Source: Candidatus Paraprevotella stercoravium
GTDB lineage: Bacteria > Bacteroidota > Bacteroidia > Bacteroidales > Bacteroidaceae
Assembly (NCBI GenBank): GCA_944320795.1
Contig: CALUIU010000005.1
Location: 50,786 to 114,785 of the forward strand
Reading direction: 5' to 3'
Length of the DNA: 64,000 bases
A model generated the notes under the pieces. It saw nothing but the letters and a program-made list of their open reading frames with translations, made no database searches and had not been told where the DNA came from. Below are positions 44,173 to 53,987 of this stretch, one piece after another; position 1 is the stretch's first letter, and every line of letters begins with the position of its first letter. The position numbers and the translations under genes were made by a program.

Positions 44173-44204
44173 CAAAGATAGATATATTTTAACGAATAGC
44201 CAAA
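44173..44204 (-). promoter_or_regulatory. Promoter of psd-pssA
   Basis: Minus strand TTTG (44201-44204), 20 bp, TATCTTTG (44173-44180): full consensus, with a leader of about 70 nt. Confidence 0.75.
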
Positions 44205-44373
44205 AAAAACCTCAATCTATTTATTCCTTGCCGTTGCTTTAAACTTCTTTAGGGAGCAGGTACAGAAAAAGTTGTTTGCCCGTTTGGCATTCCCGAGAAA
44301 CTGACGTAACTTTATCCGGATTTTCCGGATTTACGAAATCATTTTTTGATATAGCATTTTTTATCTGATTCCT

Positions 44374-47300
44374 ATGCACGACTTTGTTCATCTTCACGTA
44401 CATACACAGTACTCCATTCTTGACGGTCAGGCCAGTGTGCCGCGTCTGGTTGATAAGGCTATCAAGGACGGAATGCGCGGAATGGCCATTACCGATCACG
44501 GTAACATGATGGCTATCAAGGAATTCTTTAATTATACAAATAAAAAGAACGGTCCCGTAAAAGGCGAGATCAAGGCGTTGAAGCAGAAAATCAAGGCCTT
44601 GAAAGACGGGCGCAATGTGGCTTCGGAAGAATGGGATGCCCTGCCGGCCGAAGAAAAGGAGGGGCAGACCGTTCCCGAATTTCCATCGGTAGAGGTGCAG
44701 TTGGAGCAGGCTCAGCAACAGTTGGCCGAAACGGAGAAGAAGCTTTTCAAACCGATTTTCGGGTGCGAGATGTATGTGGCCCCCCGACGTCTGTTTCAGA
44801 TGGACAAGGATCAGGGCGACAACCGCCGTTATCACCTGATCGTATTGGCCAAGAATCAGGTGGGTTATCATAATCTGATCAAGCTTGTATCGAAAGCCTG
44901 GACCGACGGTTTCTATGGCCGTCCGCGTACCGACCGGGTGGAGTTGGAGGCGCATAAGGAAGGACTGATCATCTGTTCGGCCTGTATTGCCGGTGAGGTT
45001 CCCCACAAGATACTGAAGGGAGATCTGGAAGGAGCCGAGGAGGCAATACGCTGGTATCAGAGCGTGTTCGGCGAGAACTATTATCTGGAGTTGCAGCGTC
45101 ATCAGGTGACCGATCCGAATCAGCGGGCCAACCGCGAAACCTATCCCTTGCAGCAGCGGGCCAATGTGGAGCTGATCCGTTTGGCGCATAAATATGGAGT
45201 GAAGCTGGTGTGTACCAACGACTGTCACTTTGTGGATCAGGAAAATGCCGAGGCACACGACCGTCTGATCTGTCTGAGTACGAACCGCGATCTGGATGAT
45301 CCCAAGCGTATGCTCTATTCCAAACAGGAATGGTTCAAGACGCGTGAGGAGATGAACGCGGTGTTTGCGGATGTGCCCGAGGCGTTGGAGAATACCTGTA
45401 CCATCTGCGATCAGGTGGAGTTTTACAGCATTGACCACGGACCGATCATGCCGAGCTTCGACATCCCCGAAGATTTCGGAACCGAAGAAGAATATCGCCG
45501 GAAATATACCGATGAGCAGCTGTTCGAGGAGTTTACCCGCAATGAAAACGGCGAAGTGGTGATGAGTCACGAGGCGGCCGTGGACAAGGTGGAGAAGCTG
45601 GGCGGCTGCGACAAACTGTACCGACTCAAGCTGGAGGCCGACTATCTGGGCAAACTGGCTTATGACGGTGCCCGCAAAATGTATGGCGACCCACTTCCCG
45701 ATCATGTGGAGGAGCGTATCAAGTTTGAGCTGCACATCATGAAGACCATGGGCTTCCCGGGTTATTTCCTTATTGTGCAGGACTACATCAATGCGGCGCG
45801 TCATGAGTTGGGGGTATCGGTAGGTCCGGGCCGTGGTTCGGCAGCCGGTTCGGCAGTGGCCTACTGTCTGGGTATCACGAAGATCGACCCGATTAAATAC
45901 GACTTGCTGTTTGAGCGTTTCCTGAATCCGGACCGTATCTCTCTGCCCGATATTGATGTGGACTTCGATGATGATGGTCGTGGAAAGGTGTTGAGCTGGG
46001 TTACTCAGAAATATGGCGAGGAAAAGGTGGCGCACATCATTACCTACGGTACGATGGCTACAAAGCTGGCTATCAAGGATGTGGCACGCGTTCAGAAACT
46101 GCCGCTTGACATATCAAACGGCCTTTGCAAACTCATTCCCGATAAATTGCCCGACGATGAGAACGGCAAGAAGCGCAAGATGAACCTGCCGAACGCCATC
46201 TCCTGCATCCCCGAATTGCAGGAAGCAGAGGCTTCGCCCAACCCCGTGTTGCGCGACACCATCCGCTATGCCAAGATGCTCGAAGGCAATGTGCGCAACA
46301 CCGGTGTGCATGCCTGCGGTGTGATTATCTGTCGGGACGATGTGTCCGACTGGGTACCGATCAGCACGGCCGAAGACAAGGAAACCGGAGAAAAGCTCCG
46401 TTGTACGCAATATGAAGGCTCGGTGATTGAGGACACGGGACTGATCAAGATGGACTTCCTGGGACTGAAAACCCTGTCCATCATCAAGGAGTGTCAAGCC
46501 AATGTACGAGATAGCTTGGGTATTGATATAGATGTTGATGAGCTGGATATTGAGGATCCGGCCACTTACAAACTCTACTGTGACGGTCGTACTATCGGTA
46601 CCTTCCAGTTCGAGTCTGCCGGTATGCAGAAATATCTGCGTGAACTCCAGCCCTCAACCTTCGAGGATCTCATCGCCATGAATGCCCTCTACCGTCCGGG
46701 ACCAATGGATTACATCCCCGACTTTATCGACCGTAAACAGGGACGCAAGCCGGTGGAATATGATATACCCTGTATGGAAACCTATCTGAAGGATACCTAC
46801 GGAATTACCGTATATCAGGAGCAGGTGATGCTTCTGTCGCGTCAGCTGGCCGACTTTACGCGAGGCGAGAGTGATACGCTCCGTAAGGCGATGGGTAAGA
46901 AACTTATCGACAAGCTGAACCACATGTATCCCAAGTTTATCGAGGGTGGAAAGAAAAACGGTCACGATCCGAAGGTCCTGGAAAAGATCTGGGCGGATTG
47001 GACCAAGTTCGCTTCCTACGCCTTCAACAAGAGTCACGCCACCTGCTACTCGTGGGTGGCTTATCAGACAGCTTACCTCAAGGCTAATTTCCCGGCACAC
47101 TATATGGCGGCCGTGATGAGCCGAAGTTTGGCGAATATCTCTGATATTACCAAACTGATGAGCGAATGCAAGGCTATCGGTATCGATACGCTGGGACCGG
47201 ATGTCAACGAGAGTCGCCGCAAGTTCAGTGTCGATTCCAAAGGAAATATCCGCTTCGGTCTGGGAGCTGTGAAGGGACTGGGCGATTCGGCAGTAGAAGC

Positions 47301-48258
47301 CATTATCAAGGAGCGTGATACCAATGGTCCGTTCAAGGGAATCTTTGACTTTATCCAGCGTGTATCGACCAGTGCCTGCAAACGTAACAATCTGGAGAGT
47401 CTGGTGCTTTCCGGAGCTTTTGACTGTTTCACGGAGATGACCCGCGAGCAATACCTGGCGTTGAACAGCAAGGGCGAAACCTTTATCGACTCACTGGCAC
47501 GCTATGGCTCCAAATATCAGATGGACAAGAGTTCAGCCCAAAATTCTCTGTTCGGAGGTATGGATATGGTGGAAGTGGCCACCCCGGAGATTCCGCAGGC
47601 CGAGCCGTGGAGCGCTTTGGAACGGTTGAATCGGGAACGTGAGCTGGTCGGTATCTATCTGTCAGCCCATCCGCTGGACGATTATTCGGTGATTCTGACC
47701 GATGTCTGCAATGTGCATACGGCGGATCTGCAGCAGATGGAACGCTATGCCAATAGCGATCTGAAATTGGGAGGTATGGTTACAGGAGTGCGTAAAGGCA
47801 TCACCAAGACCGGAAAACCTTATGGCATCGTGCAGTTTGAGGATTACAGCGGTTCCACGGAGCTGCCGCTTTTCGGGCAAGACTGGGCCGAATGGGCATC
47901 GTATATGGAAGTGGGCAATACGCTGATGATTTATGCCCGCTGCCAGCCCCGTCAGTGGAACCCGAACCAGCTGGAACTGAAGATCGGTAAGATTGATTTC
48001 CTGGCCGATATCAAGGACTCTGTTATTGAGAAAATCACGATTGCCATGAATGTGGACGCGCTCGACGATGATACCCTGCTTTCACTGCAATGCGTTATAC
48101 GGGATTGTCCGGGAAATTCCGATCTGTATTTCCTGATTGCCGATTCCGACGGACAGACGCATCTGAACATGCATTCACGCAGTACGAAGGTTTCCGTAAA
48201 AAAGAAATTAATTTCATTTATTGAGAGCAAACCCGCATTGTCCTATAAAATTAATTAG
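44374..48258 (+). CDS. dnaE: DNA polymerase III alpha subunit
   Basis: The replicative polymerase, 1294 residues. The N-terminal PHP domain starts FVHLHVHTQYS and ITDHGN; the polymerase active site has GPGRGSAAGS and PDIDVDFDDDGRG with the catalytic Asp residues; the tandem HhH, the OB domain (LGGMVTGVRKGITKTGKPYG) and a C-terminal tau-binding-like region follow. Between the first PHP strands is a charged, probably coiled insertion of about 60 residues (about 60-125, KALKQKIKALKDGRN and QLEQAQQQLAETEKK) that E. coli DnaE lacks. Single gene; no clear promoter in 44205-44373. Confidence 0.97.
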   Translation: MHDFVHLHVHTQYSILDGQASVPRLVDKAIKDGMRGMAITDHGNMMAIKEFFNYTNKKNGPVKGEIKALKQKIKALKDGRNVASEEWDALPAEEKEGQTVPEFPSVEVQLEQAQQQLAETEKKLFKPIFGCEMYVAPRRLFQMDKDQGDNRRYHLIVLAKNQVGYHNLIKLVSKAWTDGFYGRPRTDRVELEAHKEGLIICSACIAGEVPHKILKGDLEGAEEAIRWYQSVFGENYYLELQRHQVTDPNQRANRETYPLQQRANVELIRLAHKYGVKLVCTNDCHFVDQENAEAHDRLICLSTNRDLDDPKRMLYSKQEWFKTREEMNAVFADVPEALENTCTICDQVEFYSIDHGPIMPSFDIPEDFGTEEEYRRKYTDEQLFEEFTRNENGEVVMSHEAAVDKVEKLGGCDKLYRLKLEADYLGKLAYDGARKMYGDPLPDHVEERIKFELHIMKTMGFPGYFLIVQDYINAARHELGVSVGPGRGSAAGSAVAYCLGITKIDPIKYDLLFERFLNPDRISLPDIDVDFDDDGRGKVLSWVTQKYGEEKVAHIITYGTMATKLAIKDVARVQKLPLDISNGLCKLIPDKLPDDENGKKRKMNLPNAISCIPELQEAEASPNPVLRDTIRYAKMLEGNVRNTGVHACGVIICRDDVSDWVPISTAEDKETGEKLRCTQYEGSVIEDTGLIKMDFLGLKTLSIIKECQANVRDSLGIDIDVDELDIEDPATYKLYCDGRTIGTFQFESAGMQKYLRELQPSTFEDLIAMNALYRPGPMDYIPDFIDRKQGRKPVEYDIPCMETYLKDTYGITVYQEQVMLLSRQLADFTRGESDTLRKAMGKKLIDKLNHMYPKFIEGGKKNGHDPKVLEKIWADWTKFASYAFNKSHATCYSWVAYQTAYLKANFPAHYMAAVMSRSLANISDITKLMSECKAIGIDTLGPDVNESRRKFSVDSKGNIRFGLGAVKGLGDSAVEAIIKERDTNGPFKGIFDFIQRVSTSACKRNNLESLVLSGAFDCFTEMTREQYLALNSKGETFIDSLARYGSKYQMDKSSAQNSLFGGMDMVEVATPEIPQAEPWSALERLNRERELVGIYLSAHPLDDYSVILTDVCNVHTADLQQMERYANSDLKLGGMVTGVRKGITKTGKPYGIVQFEDYSGSTELPLFGQDWAEWASYMEVGNTLMIYARCQPRQWNPNQLELKIGKIDFLADIKDSVIEKITIAMNVDALDDDTLLSLQCVIRDCPGNSDLYFLIADSDGQTHLNMHSRSTKVSVKKKLISFIESKPALSYKIN

Positions 48259-48266
48259 TATATTTG
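48238..48266 (+). promoter_or_regulatory. Promoter of trxA
   Basis: TTG (48238-48240), 18 bp, TATATTTG (48259-48266), overlapping the dnaE stop; ATG of trxA 31 bp downstream. Confidence 0.55.
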
Positions 48267-48297
48267 TAAATCAACAAACCAATAAATATAGAAAACT

Positions 48298-48612
48298 ATG
48301 GCTTTAGCAATTACAGACGCAAATTTTGAAGAACTGGTAGCAACCGGCAAACCTATCGTTTTGGACTTCTGGGCTACCTGGTGTGGACCTTGCAAGAAAA
48401 TCGGTCCGGATATCGAGGCCCTGGCTACAGAGTACGAAGGACAGGCTATCATCGGTAAGTGCGATGTAGAGGAAAACGACGATCTGGCTACCCGTTTCGG
48501 TATCCGTAACGTGCCTACCGTACTTTTCATCAAGAACGGTGAGGTGGTAGACAAGCAGGTGGGTGCCGCTCCGAAGGCTACCTTCGAAGAAAAACTGAAG
48601 GCTATTCTTTAA
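48298..48612 (+). CDS. trxA: Thioredoxin
   Basis: General cytoplasmic disulfide reductase of 104 residues with the WCGPC active site in FWATWCGPCKK (about 28-38), the cis-Pro NVPTVLFIKNG and the C-terminal helix. Codon bias is strong, in line with high expression. Confidence 0.97.
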   Translation: MALAITDANFEELVATGKPIVLDFWATWCGPCKKIGPDIEALATEYEGQAIIGKCDVEENDDLATRFGIRNVPTVLFIKNGEVVDKQVGAAPKATFEEKLKAIL

Positions 48613-48623
48613 TTTCGTTTCTT

Positions 48624-48965
48624 ATGGGAGATTTTGAACAGGACTTGCTGCAGGACGCCGCTGACGATGCACGCACAGTCGAATTCATCAAGAATTATCT
48701 GCCACAGGACGTCAAAGGAAAGTTTACAGACGACGAACTGTATTATTTTCTGGATGTGATTGTGGACTATTACGCCACAAGCGGAGTACTGGAAAACAGT
48801 CAGCCGGACGAGGACGGATTCATCGACATCGATCTGGAAGAGGTTGTGAAGTACGTGGTGGAACAGGCTCACAAGGACAAAATCGGCGATTTTGATCCCG
48901 AGGATGTAATGTGGGTGGTACAGGGAGAGGCTGAATTCAGTGATTCTCTCGACGAGGAGGAATAA
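48624..48965 (+). CDS. Small acidic protein of unknown function
   Basis: A 113-residue, strongly acidic cytoplasmic protein (no signal or membrane segment) encoded 11 bp after trxA and before a shared terminator, so likely co-transcribed. Predicted mostly helical, with FTDDELYYFLDVIVDYYATSG and an acidic DEDGFIDIDLEEV part. I do not recognise a characterised family; similar proteins follow trxA in related genomes as far as I know. Confidence 0.75.
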   Translation: MGDFEQDLLQDAADDARTVEFIKNYLPQDVKGKFTDDELYYFLDVIVDYYATSGVLENSQPDEDGFIDIDLEEVVKYVVEQAHKDKIGDFDPEDVMWVVQGEAEFSDSLDEEE

Positions 48966-48975
48966 ATAAATAATC

Positions 48976-49024
48976 AAAAAAGGTGCGTTCACAAATGGTA
49001 TGACCATTGGAACGCACCTTTTTT
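48976..49024. terminator. Bidirectional terminator after the trxA operon and tsaE
   Basis: AAAAAAGGTGCGTTC (48976-48990) and GAACGCACCTTTTTT (49010-49024) form a 15-bp stem with U tracts on both strands, between convergent genes. Confidence 0.92.
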
Positions 49025-49046
49025 GATTTTGTTTGCTGAGGTTGTT

Positions 49047-49457
49047 TTAGAAGCGGATCACGCGTGAACCGTCTTCGGCTTCTTCGATTTCTACCTTCAC
49101 GGCATTGCCCGGAAGCACTTCCTCGATCAGTTCCGGCCATTCGATGAAGCACAGCGCGCCGCTGTAGAAATAGTCTTCATAACCCATGTCGTACACCTCT
49201 TCGAGTTTCTTGATACGGTAGAAGTCGAAGTGATAAATCAGTTCGCCGGTTTCAGAGCGGTACTCGTTGACAATGGCGAAAGTCGGTGAGTTGATTACAT
49301 CCTCTACACCCAGGCATTCGCACACCGCCTTGATGAAAGTGGTTTTTCCGGCTCCCATCTTGCCGTAGAAGGCAAAAACGGTGTTGTCGCCCATTTCGCG
49401 GATGAAGGTGCGTGCCGCTTCGTGTATCTCTTCCAATGATTGAATCTTGATTTCCAT
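49047..49457 (-). CDS. tsaE: tRNA threonylcarbamoyladenosine ATPase TsaE
   Basis: ATPase cycling the TsaBD complex that makes t6A37 in tRNA. The 136-residue protein has Walker [11 protein letters not shown] (about 31-40), [10 protein letters not shown] (the conserved SPTF motif), HFDFYR and the FIEWPE motif. It follows porX by 22 bp. Confidence 0.93.
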   Translation of the reverse strand: MEIKIQSLEEIHEAARTFIREMGDNTVFAFYGKMGAGKTTFIKAVCECLGVEDVINSPTFAIVNEYRSETGELIYHFDFYRIKKLEEVYDMGYEDYFYSGALCFIEWPELIEEVLPGNAVKVEIEEAEDGSRVIRF

Positions 49458-49479
49458 AATGCTTGTTTATTTGATTGGT

Positions 49480-51033
49480 TTATCGTTTTTTTCCTTTTAA
49501 TGTAATCAGCGGCACCAGCATTTCCTCCATGGAGATTCCTCCGTGCTGGAAGGTGTCGCGATAATAAGACACATAATAATTATAGTTGTTGGGATAGGCA
49601 AAGAAATAATTGCCCGTGGCAAAAATGTACGTTGTGCTCAGGTTGGGCGAGGGGAGTTGCAACTTTTGCGGGTCCTTGACTTCATACACATCGCGCGCCT
49701 GATAACTCAGGTTCTTGCCCAGCTTATAGCGCAGGTTCGTGTTCGTATTGCGGTCGCCCACCACCTTGGTCGGGTTACCCACGCGGATGCTTCCGTGGTC
49801 TGTGGTGATGACTACCGTATAGTCGCTGGCAGCCAGCAGACGGAACAGTTCGCGCACCGGAGAATGCTTGAACCAACTGGAAGTGATGCTGCGGTAGGCC
49901 GCCTCGTTCGAAGCCAGCTCGCGCACCATGCGCGATTCCGTACGGGCATGCGAGAGCATGTCTATAAAGTTCAGCACCACCACATTCAGGTCCTGATGTT
50001 CCAATTGACGGAACTGGGCATTCAGTTTCTCCAATCCGGCCGATTCGTTGATTTTATGATAGCTGAACGATTTCCGGATACGGTAACGCTCCAGATGTGC
50101 GGCGATGAGCGCCTCTTCATTCAGATTCTTTCCTTCTTCCTCTTCTTCGTCTACCCACAAATCGGGATACATGCGGGCTATCTGCAAGGGCATCAGTCCG
50201 GAGAACAAGGCATTGCGGGCATATTGCGTAGCCGTGGGCAGAATGCTGCAATAAAGCTGTTCGTCGATGATGAAGCTGTCTGAAATCTCCGAGCAGATAG
50301 TTTTCCACTGGTCGAAGCGCAGGTTGTCGAAAACGAGCAGAAAAACCTTCTCATCCCGTTTCAGAGCCGGGAATACGGCAGTCTTGAACAGATCCGTGCT
50401 CAGCACCGGCCGGTCATCGCCCGTGAGCCAGTCCTCATAATGCTTTTTGATGAAACGGGCAAACATCTGGTTGGCCTCCTGCTTCTGCATGCACAGCATC
50501 TCATACATGTTGCTGTCCGCTTCAGAGAGTGCCAGTTCCCAATATACCAGATCCTTATAGACCTCCTTCCAATCCTCCAGGGTGAGCGAATCGTTGATGC
50601 GCATGCCGATGCGTCCGAATTCCTGCTGGTAGGAAGTCTGGGTCACTTCCGATACGATTTCCTTTTTATGGATATTCTTTTTCAGGGTCAGCAGAATCTG
50701 GGTCGGATTGACCGGCTTGATCAGATAGTCGGCAATTTTGGCTCCGATGGCCTGGTCCATGATGTTCTCCTCCTCGCTTTTCGTCACCATGACCACAGGC
50801 GTGGAAGGAGAGATCAGCTTGATGCGCGACAAGGTTTCCAGACCGCTGAGGCCCGGCATGTTCTCGTCAAGCAGAATGAGGTCAAAGGTCGTATCCTTGC
50901 AGCAGTCCAGAGCGTCCTGACCGTTGGATACTGTGGTGACCTGATAACCTTTCTTTTCCAGATAAATGATGTGGGCTTTCAGAAGTTCTATTTCATCGTC
51001 CACCCATAGCAGGGAACCGTTATTCATATCCAT
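49480..51033 (-). CDS. porX: PorX-type response regulator with PglZ phosphatase domain
   Basis: A 517-residue two-domain regulator. The receiver domain (about 8-125) has Asp12-Asp13, phospho-acceptor Asp56 in LLDENMPG, Thr in MVTKSEEE and Lys in LIKPVNP. The C-terminal PglZ/alkaline-phosphatase-like domain includes VFDNLRFDQW and TTDHGSIRVGNP, the metal-binding residues. In Porphyromonas gingivalis PorX (zinc phosphodiesterase on oligonucleotides) controls the type IX secretion system. Homologues also occur in Bacteroidetes without that system. No output DNA-binding domain is present. Encoded 14 bp after porW. Confidence 0.92.
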   Translation of the reverse strand: MDMNNGSLLWVDDEIELLKAHIIYLEKKGYQVTTVSNGQDALDCCKDTTFDLILLDENMPGLSGLETLSRIKLISPSTPVVMVTKSEEENIMDQAIGAKIADYLIKPVNPTQILLTLKKNIHKKEIVSEVTQTSYQQEFGRIGMRINDSLTLEDWKEVYKDLVYWELALSEADSNMYEMLCMQKQEANQMFARFIKKHYEDWLTGDDRPVLSTDLFKTAVFPALKRDEKVFLLVFDNLRFDQWKTICSEISDSFIIDEQLYCSILPTATQYARNALFSGLMPLQIARMYPDLWVDEEEEEGKNLNEEALIAAHLERYRIRKSFSYHKINESAGLEKLNAQFRQLEHQDLNVVVLNFIDMLSHARTESRMVRELASNEAAYRSITSSWFKHSPVRELFRLLAASDYTVVITTDHGSIRVGNPTKVVGDRNTNTNLRYKLGKNLSYQARDVYEVKDPQKLQLPSPNLSTTYIFATGNYFFAYPNNYNYYVSYYRDTFQHGGISMEEMLVPLITLKGKKR

Positions 51034-51047
51034 TCACTTTTTCTCGG

Positions 51048-53951
51048 TTAATAATCATAGCCATATTCGTCCTCATTGTACTTGTCCTCGGCCTCGCCGT
51101 TTTCTGTTTCCGGAAAATCTTCCTCGGTACGGATACGGATTTCCGACGGCTCGTCCAGACGTACATCCTCCTTGATCTGGAGCGGAGCGAAATGCTTTTC
51201 GTAGAAGGCGGCATAATCATCAAAACTGAAGGCCTTGCCCAGCAGTTTCAGATTATCCTCGGAAATGAGAATGACGCGCACCTTTTTGAGAATTTCCGAC
51301 ATGGTCGGATCGGTATAAAGTTTCTGTGTATAGGCATGTGCCTCGTCAAAACTGAGGAATCCGCGTACAATCATCTCTCCGATTTCGTTGTCTGCGGTTA
51401 CCTCGATGTCGAAGTTACGCACCAGGAAACTGCTGAAGTTATAGCGTGCCAGTTCATAGAGCAGACGGTCTTCGTTGAGGCTGTTTTTCGGATAAGCCAT
51501 GAGGAATACAAAGTTACAGTAACGTTCTGTAGAGAGCGTATCCTGTCCGCCCACGGAATCTTCGGCCAGCGCCATGCCACGACGGCTCCAGATGCTTCCG
51601 GCATCAAACTTGCTGTTATTCAGCGCACGTCCTTCTTCAACTCCCTTGACGATGACCGAAGCCATTTCGGTGAGTTCCTCTTTCGGGTATTTCTGGATCA
51701 GCGTGCGCAGGGAAACCAGGAACGAGTCGCGCTCGCCGGTATAGAGCTCGCTCATCGCTTTCAGGAAAAGGAACTTCGGATAGTGCGCGCCTTCGGGGAA
51801 GTCTGTCTGCTCCTTGCGGAAGTTCTCCAGCACGGCTGTATAGTTGTTTGCCTGATACAGCCCGTAAGTTGTGGCATAGAGTGAGTCTTCCAAGGCCTTT
51901 CCTTCGCGTGCGAAAAGTTCGTAGTTCGGATTGGCCAACGTTTTCGCAAAGCGGTTTTGCGGATACTCGGCAATGAGCTTTTGGCGGTATACCTCCGCTT
52001 CCTCGGGGCGGTTCATACGGCGGTAGAGCAGGAAGAGCTGATAATACAGCATATCCATTTCTACATAATCCGGATAATCGTTCAGTGCCCGTAACAGGGT
52101 GCGTTGTGCCAGCGGATAATTGTTCAGATCCACCATTTCGATGACTCCCGCCTGATACAGGCCGTCGCCGATAATGGCATCCGAAGCCGCAATCTGTTCC
52201 GGAGTGAACGGAATCTGTTTCAGATAGAATTCCCGTTTGTGCGGATCATTGGCCGCCGAATCGTTCAGTTCCTCCGGAGCGGTATCCGTTGCGATGCTGT
52301 CTGTGGCTACAGAGTCATTTTGTGCTGTATCTTCATCGTAATTGTATTCTTCAAATTCATTATTGTTGGAAGAAGACTTGTCGCTGCGTCGCCAGTTATC
52401 CTCCAGTTTGCGCCGTCCCCAGGTCCTCTGGAACTGGCTCTTGCCCTGTTGCACCAGCATCGGGTTGTAGAAATACCAGTTGCCACGGTCGGCGCCCATG
52501 CCGCCGATACCTGTCTGACTGCCCGTTGCTCCGGTGTTCTGTTGTGTGTTTCCGGTGGTGCCTGTTGTCGGCCGGTTATTGGTCGCATTCTGTAAAGCCT
52601 GTTCCTTGGCTTCCTCCTTTTCTTTTTTGATCAGCGCTTCGATCACCCGGTCGATGGCTGCATTACGTTCTTTTTCCGGCATACGCGCCAGTTCTTGCAG
52701 ACTGTCCTGAAGCTCTACTGCTGCTATATGTGGAGCTAAAGCTTCCAATATTTTAGCTCTCTGCTCACTTTCGGCAAATTTCTGATGCTCCTTATCCAGA
52801 ATACCGATCAGCTCGGCATAGCAACGCTGTGCTTCGACATAGTCTTCCATTTCCCAATACAGTTGTGCCAGATGCAGCAGAACATTCGCTTTGGCCACTC
52901 CGTTGCGGGTGCTTTTCTGTACGCCTTGTTCATAAGCATTGATACAGCTGACTGTATCCTGTACCGAGAGATATACATTGCCCAAAGCATAATAAATCTG
53001 ATCCAGATAGTCTTTGTTTTTCTGGCTCTTTGCCATGCGGCGCAGTTTTTTTACCATTTGCTGATACTGTCCTTTGGGGGATACCTCGCTCTGTTTTACC
53101 CGTGCACTCAACTCCAGTTCATAGGGTGGGTTGCTGCGGATCACCTTGCGCAAGGCATTATAGGCCAGTGCCTGTTCGCCATTCAGTTCATAAACCTGCG
53201 CCAGCAGGAAGTTCAGACGTGCCTTCTGTTTCTTGCTCTTTTCATTCTTGATGGCCGAGATCAGATAAGGCACTGTTTCCTTATACTGATGTGTCTGAAT
53301 CAGATAATCGGCATATGAGGCATCGCGTTCGCGTGTACCGTATTTGGCCAATGAATCCCGCTGGATGCGGGCAAACAGATTTTCGGCATCATAAGGCCAT
53401 TCCAACTGTACATAGCAGCGGGCCAGCCAGGCATAAGCGTCTACCAGTACCTCAGGCTGGGTGGCATAGATCTGCGTGATATACTGGAAAGTAGAAGCCG
53501 CCTCGATGAATTTACCCTGTCGGAACTGCGCCTTACCCATAAGCATCCATGCATGTTTCAGGAAGGGGTTGAACTCCTTGCGTGCCAGATAAGCTTTGTC
53601 GGCTTCTGTTTTCTTTTTGTTTACATTTGTAGCCGGCCGTACTTTAATAGAGTGCTGCTTGATCGCTTTTTCGCATTTCTCGATAGCAGTGTTGAAGCTT
53701 CCTTCTCCTGTGGTGCTGGTTTTCTTGTCGCGGGAGATGAACATGGGCAACAATTCGTTATAATTGTCCACATGCGCTTTCTCCTGTTCCAGTACCCCGT
53801 TCTTGTAAGCTTCGTTTCCGTTGTAGAACGTATTGAATCGTGCCGTCATGGCATGATAAAAGCGTGTTCCCGAAGTGTTTTTCTTCGTGGAGCAGGCTGT
53901 CAGTGCCAGAACCGCAGCGATAAAAACGATATGTAATGCTGTTTTTTTCAA
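51048..53951 (-). CDS. porW: PorW/SprE-type TPR lipoprotein
   Basis: A 967-residue lipoprotein: signal ending ALTAC with Cys20, then multiple TPR units over about 60-450 (for example FLKHAWMLMGKAQFRQGKF, YLDQIYYALGNVYLSVQD), a low-complexity Thr/Gly/Gln/Asn linker around 465-505 (TGTTGNTQQNTGATG), an acidic linker, and a C-terminal half with more TPR-like helices. This matches SprE/PorW, a type IX secretion component attached to the outer membrane from the periplasm. Its place directly before porX supports a shared pathway. Confidence 0.88.
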   Translation of the reverse strand: MKKTALHIVFIAAVLALTACSTKKNTSGTRFYHAMTARFNTFYNGNEAYKNGVLEQEKAHVDNYNELLPMFISRDKKTSTTGEGSFNTAIEKCEKAIKQHSIKVRPATNVNKKKTEADKAYLARKEFNPFLKHAWMLMGKAQFRQGKFIEAASTFQYITQIYATQPEVLVDAYAWLARCYVQLEWPYDAENLFARIQRDSLAKYGTRERDASYADYLIQTHQYKETVPYLISAIKNEKSKKQKARLNFLLAQVYELNGEQALAYNALRKVIRSNPPYELELSARVKQSEVSPKGQYQQMVKKLRRMAKSQKNKDYLDQIYYALGNVYLSVQDTVSCINAYEQGVQKSTRNGVAKANVLLHLAQLYWEMEDYVEAQRCYAELIGILDKEHQKFAESEQRAKILEALAPHIAAVELQDSLQELARMPEKERNAAIDRVIEALIKKEKEEAKEQALQNATNNRPTTGTTGNTQQNTGATGSQTGIGGMGADRGNWYFYNPMLVQQGKSQFQRTWGRRKLEDNWRRSDKSSSNNNEFEEYNYDEDTAQNDSVATDSIATDTAPEELNDSAANDPHKREFYLKQIPFTPEQIAASDAIIGDGLYQAGVIEMVDLNNYPLAQRTLLRALNDYPDYVEMDMLYYQLFLLYRRMNRPEEAEVYRQKLIAEYPQNRFAKTLANPNYELFAREGKALEDSLYATTYGLYQANNYTAVLENFRKEQTDFPEGAHYPKFLFLKAMSELYTGERDSFLVSLRTLIQKYPKEELTEMASVIVKGVEEGRALNNSKFDAGSIWSRRGMALAEDSVGGQDTLSTERYCNFVFLMAYPKNSLNEDRLLYELARYNFSSFLVRNFDIEVTADNEIGEMIVRGFLSFDEAHAYTQKLYTDPTMSEILKKVRVILISEDNLKLLGKAFSFDDYAAFYEKHFAPLQIKEDVRLDEPSEIRIRTEEDFPETENGEAEDKYNEDEYGYDY

Positions 53952-53987
53952 GAGAATTGATATTGTGTTTTAATGAGAACCCAAAAA

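Noticed and set aside
44239..46035. 598-codon open frame on the minus strand
   Set aside because: It runs antisense to dnaE in a region of biased codon use; the translation has no signal, domain or similarity to anything, and is a mirror frame of the real gene.
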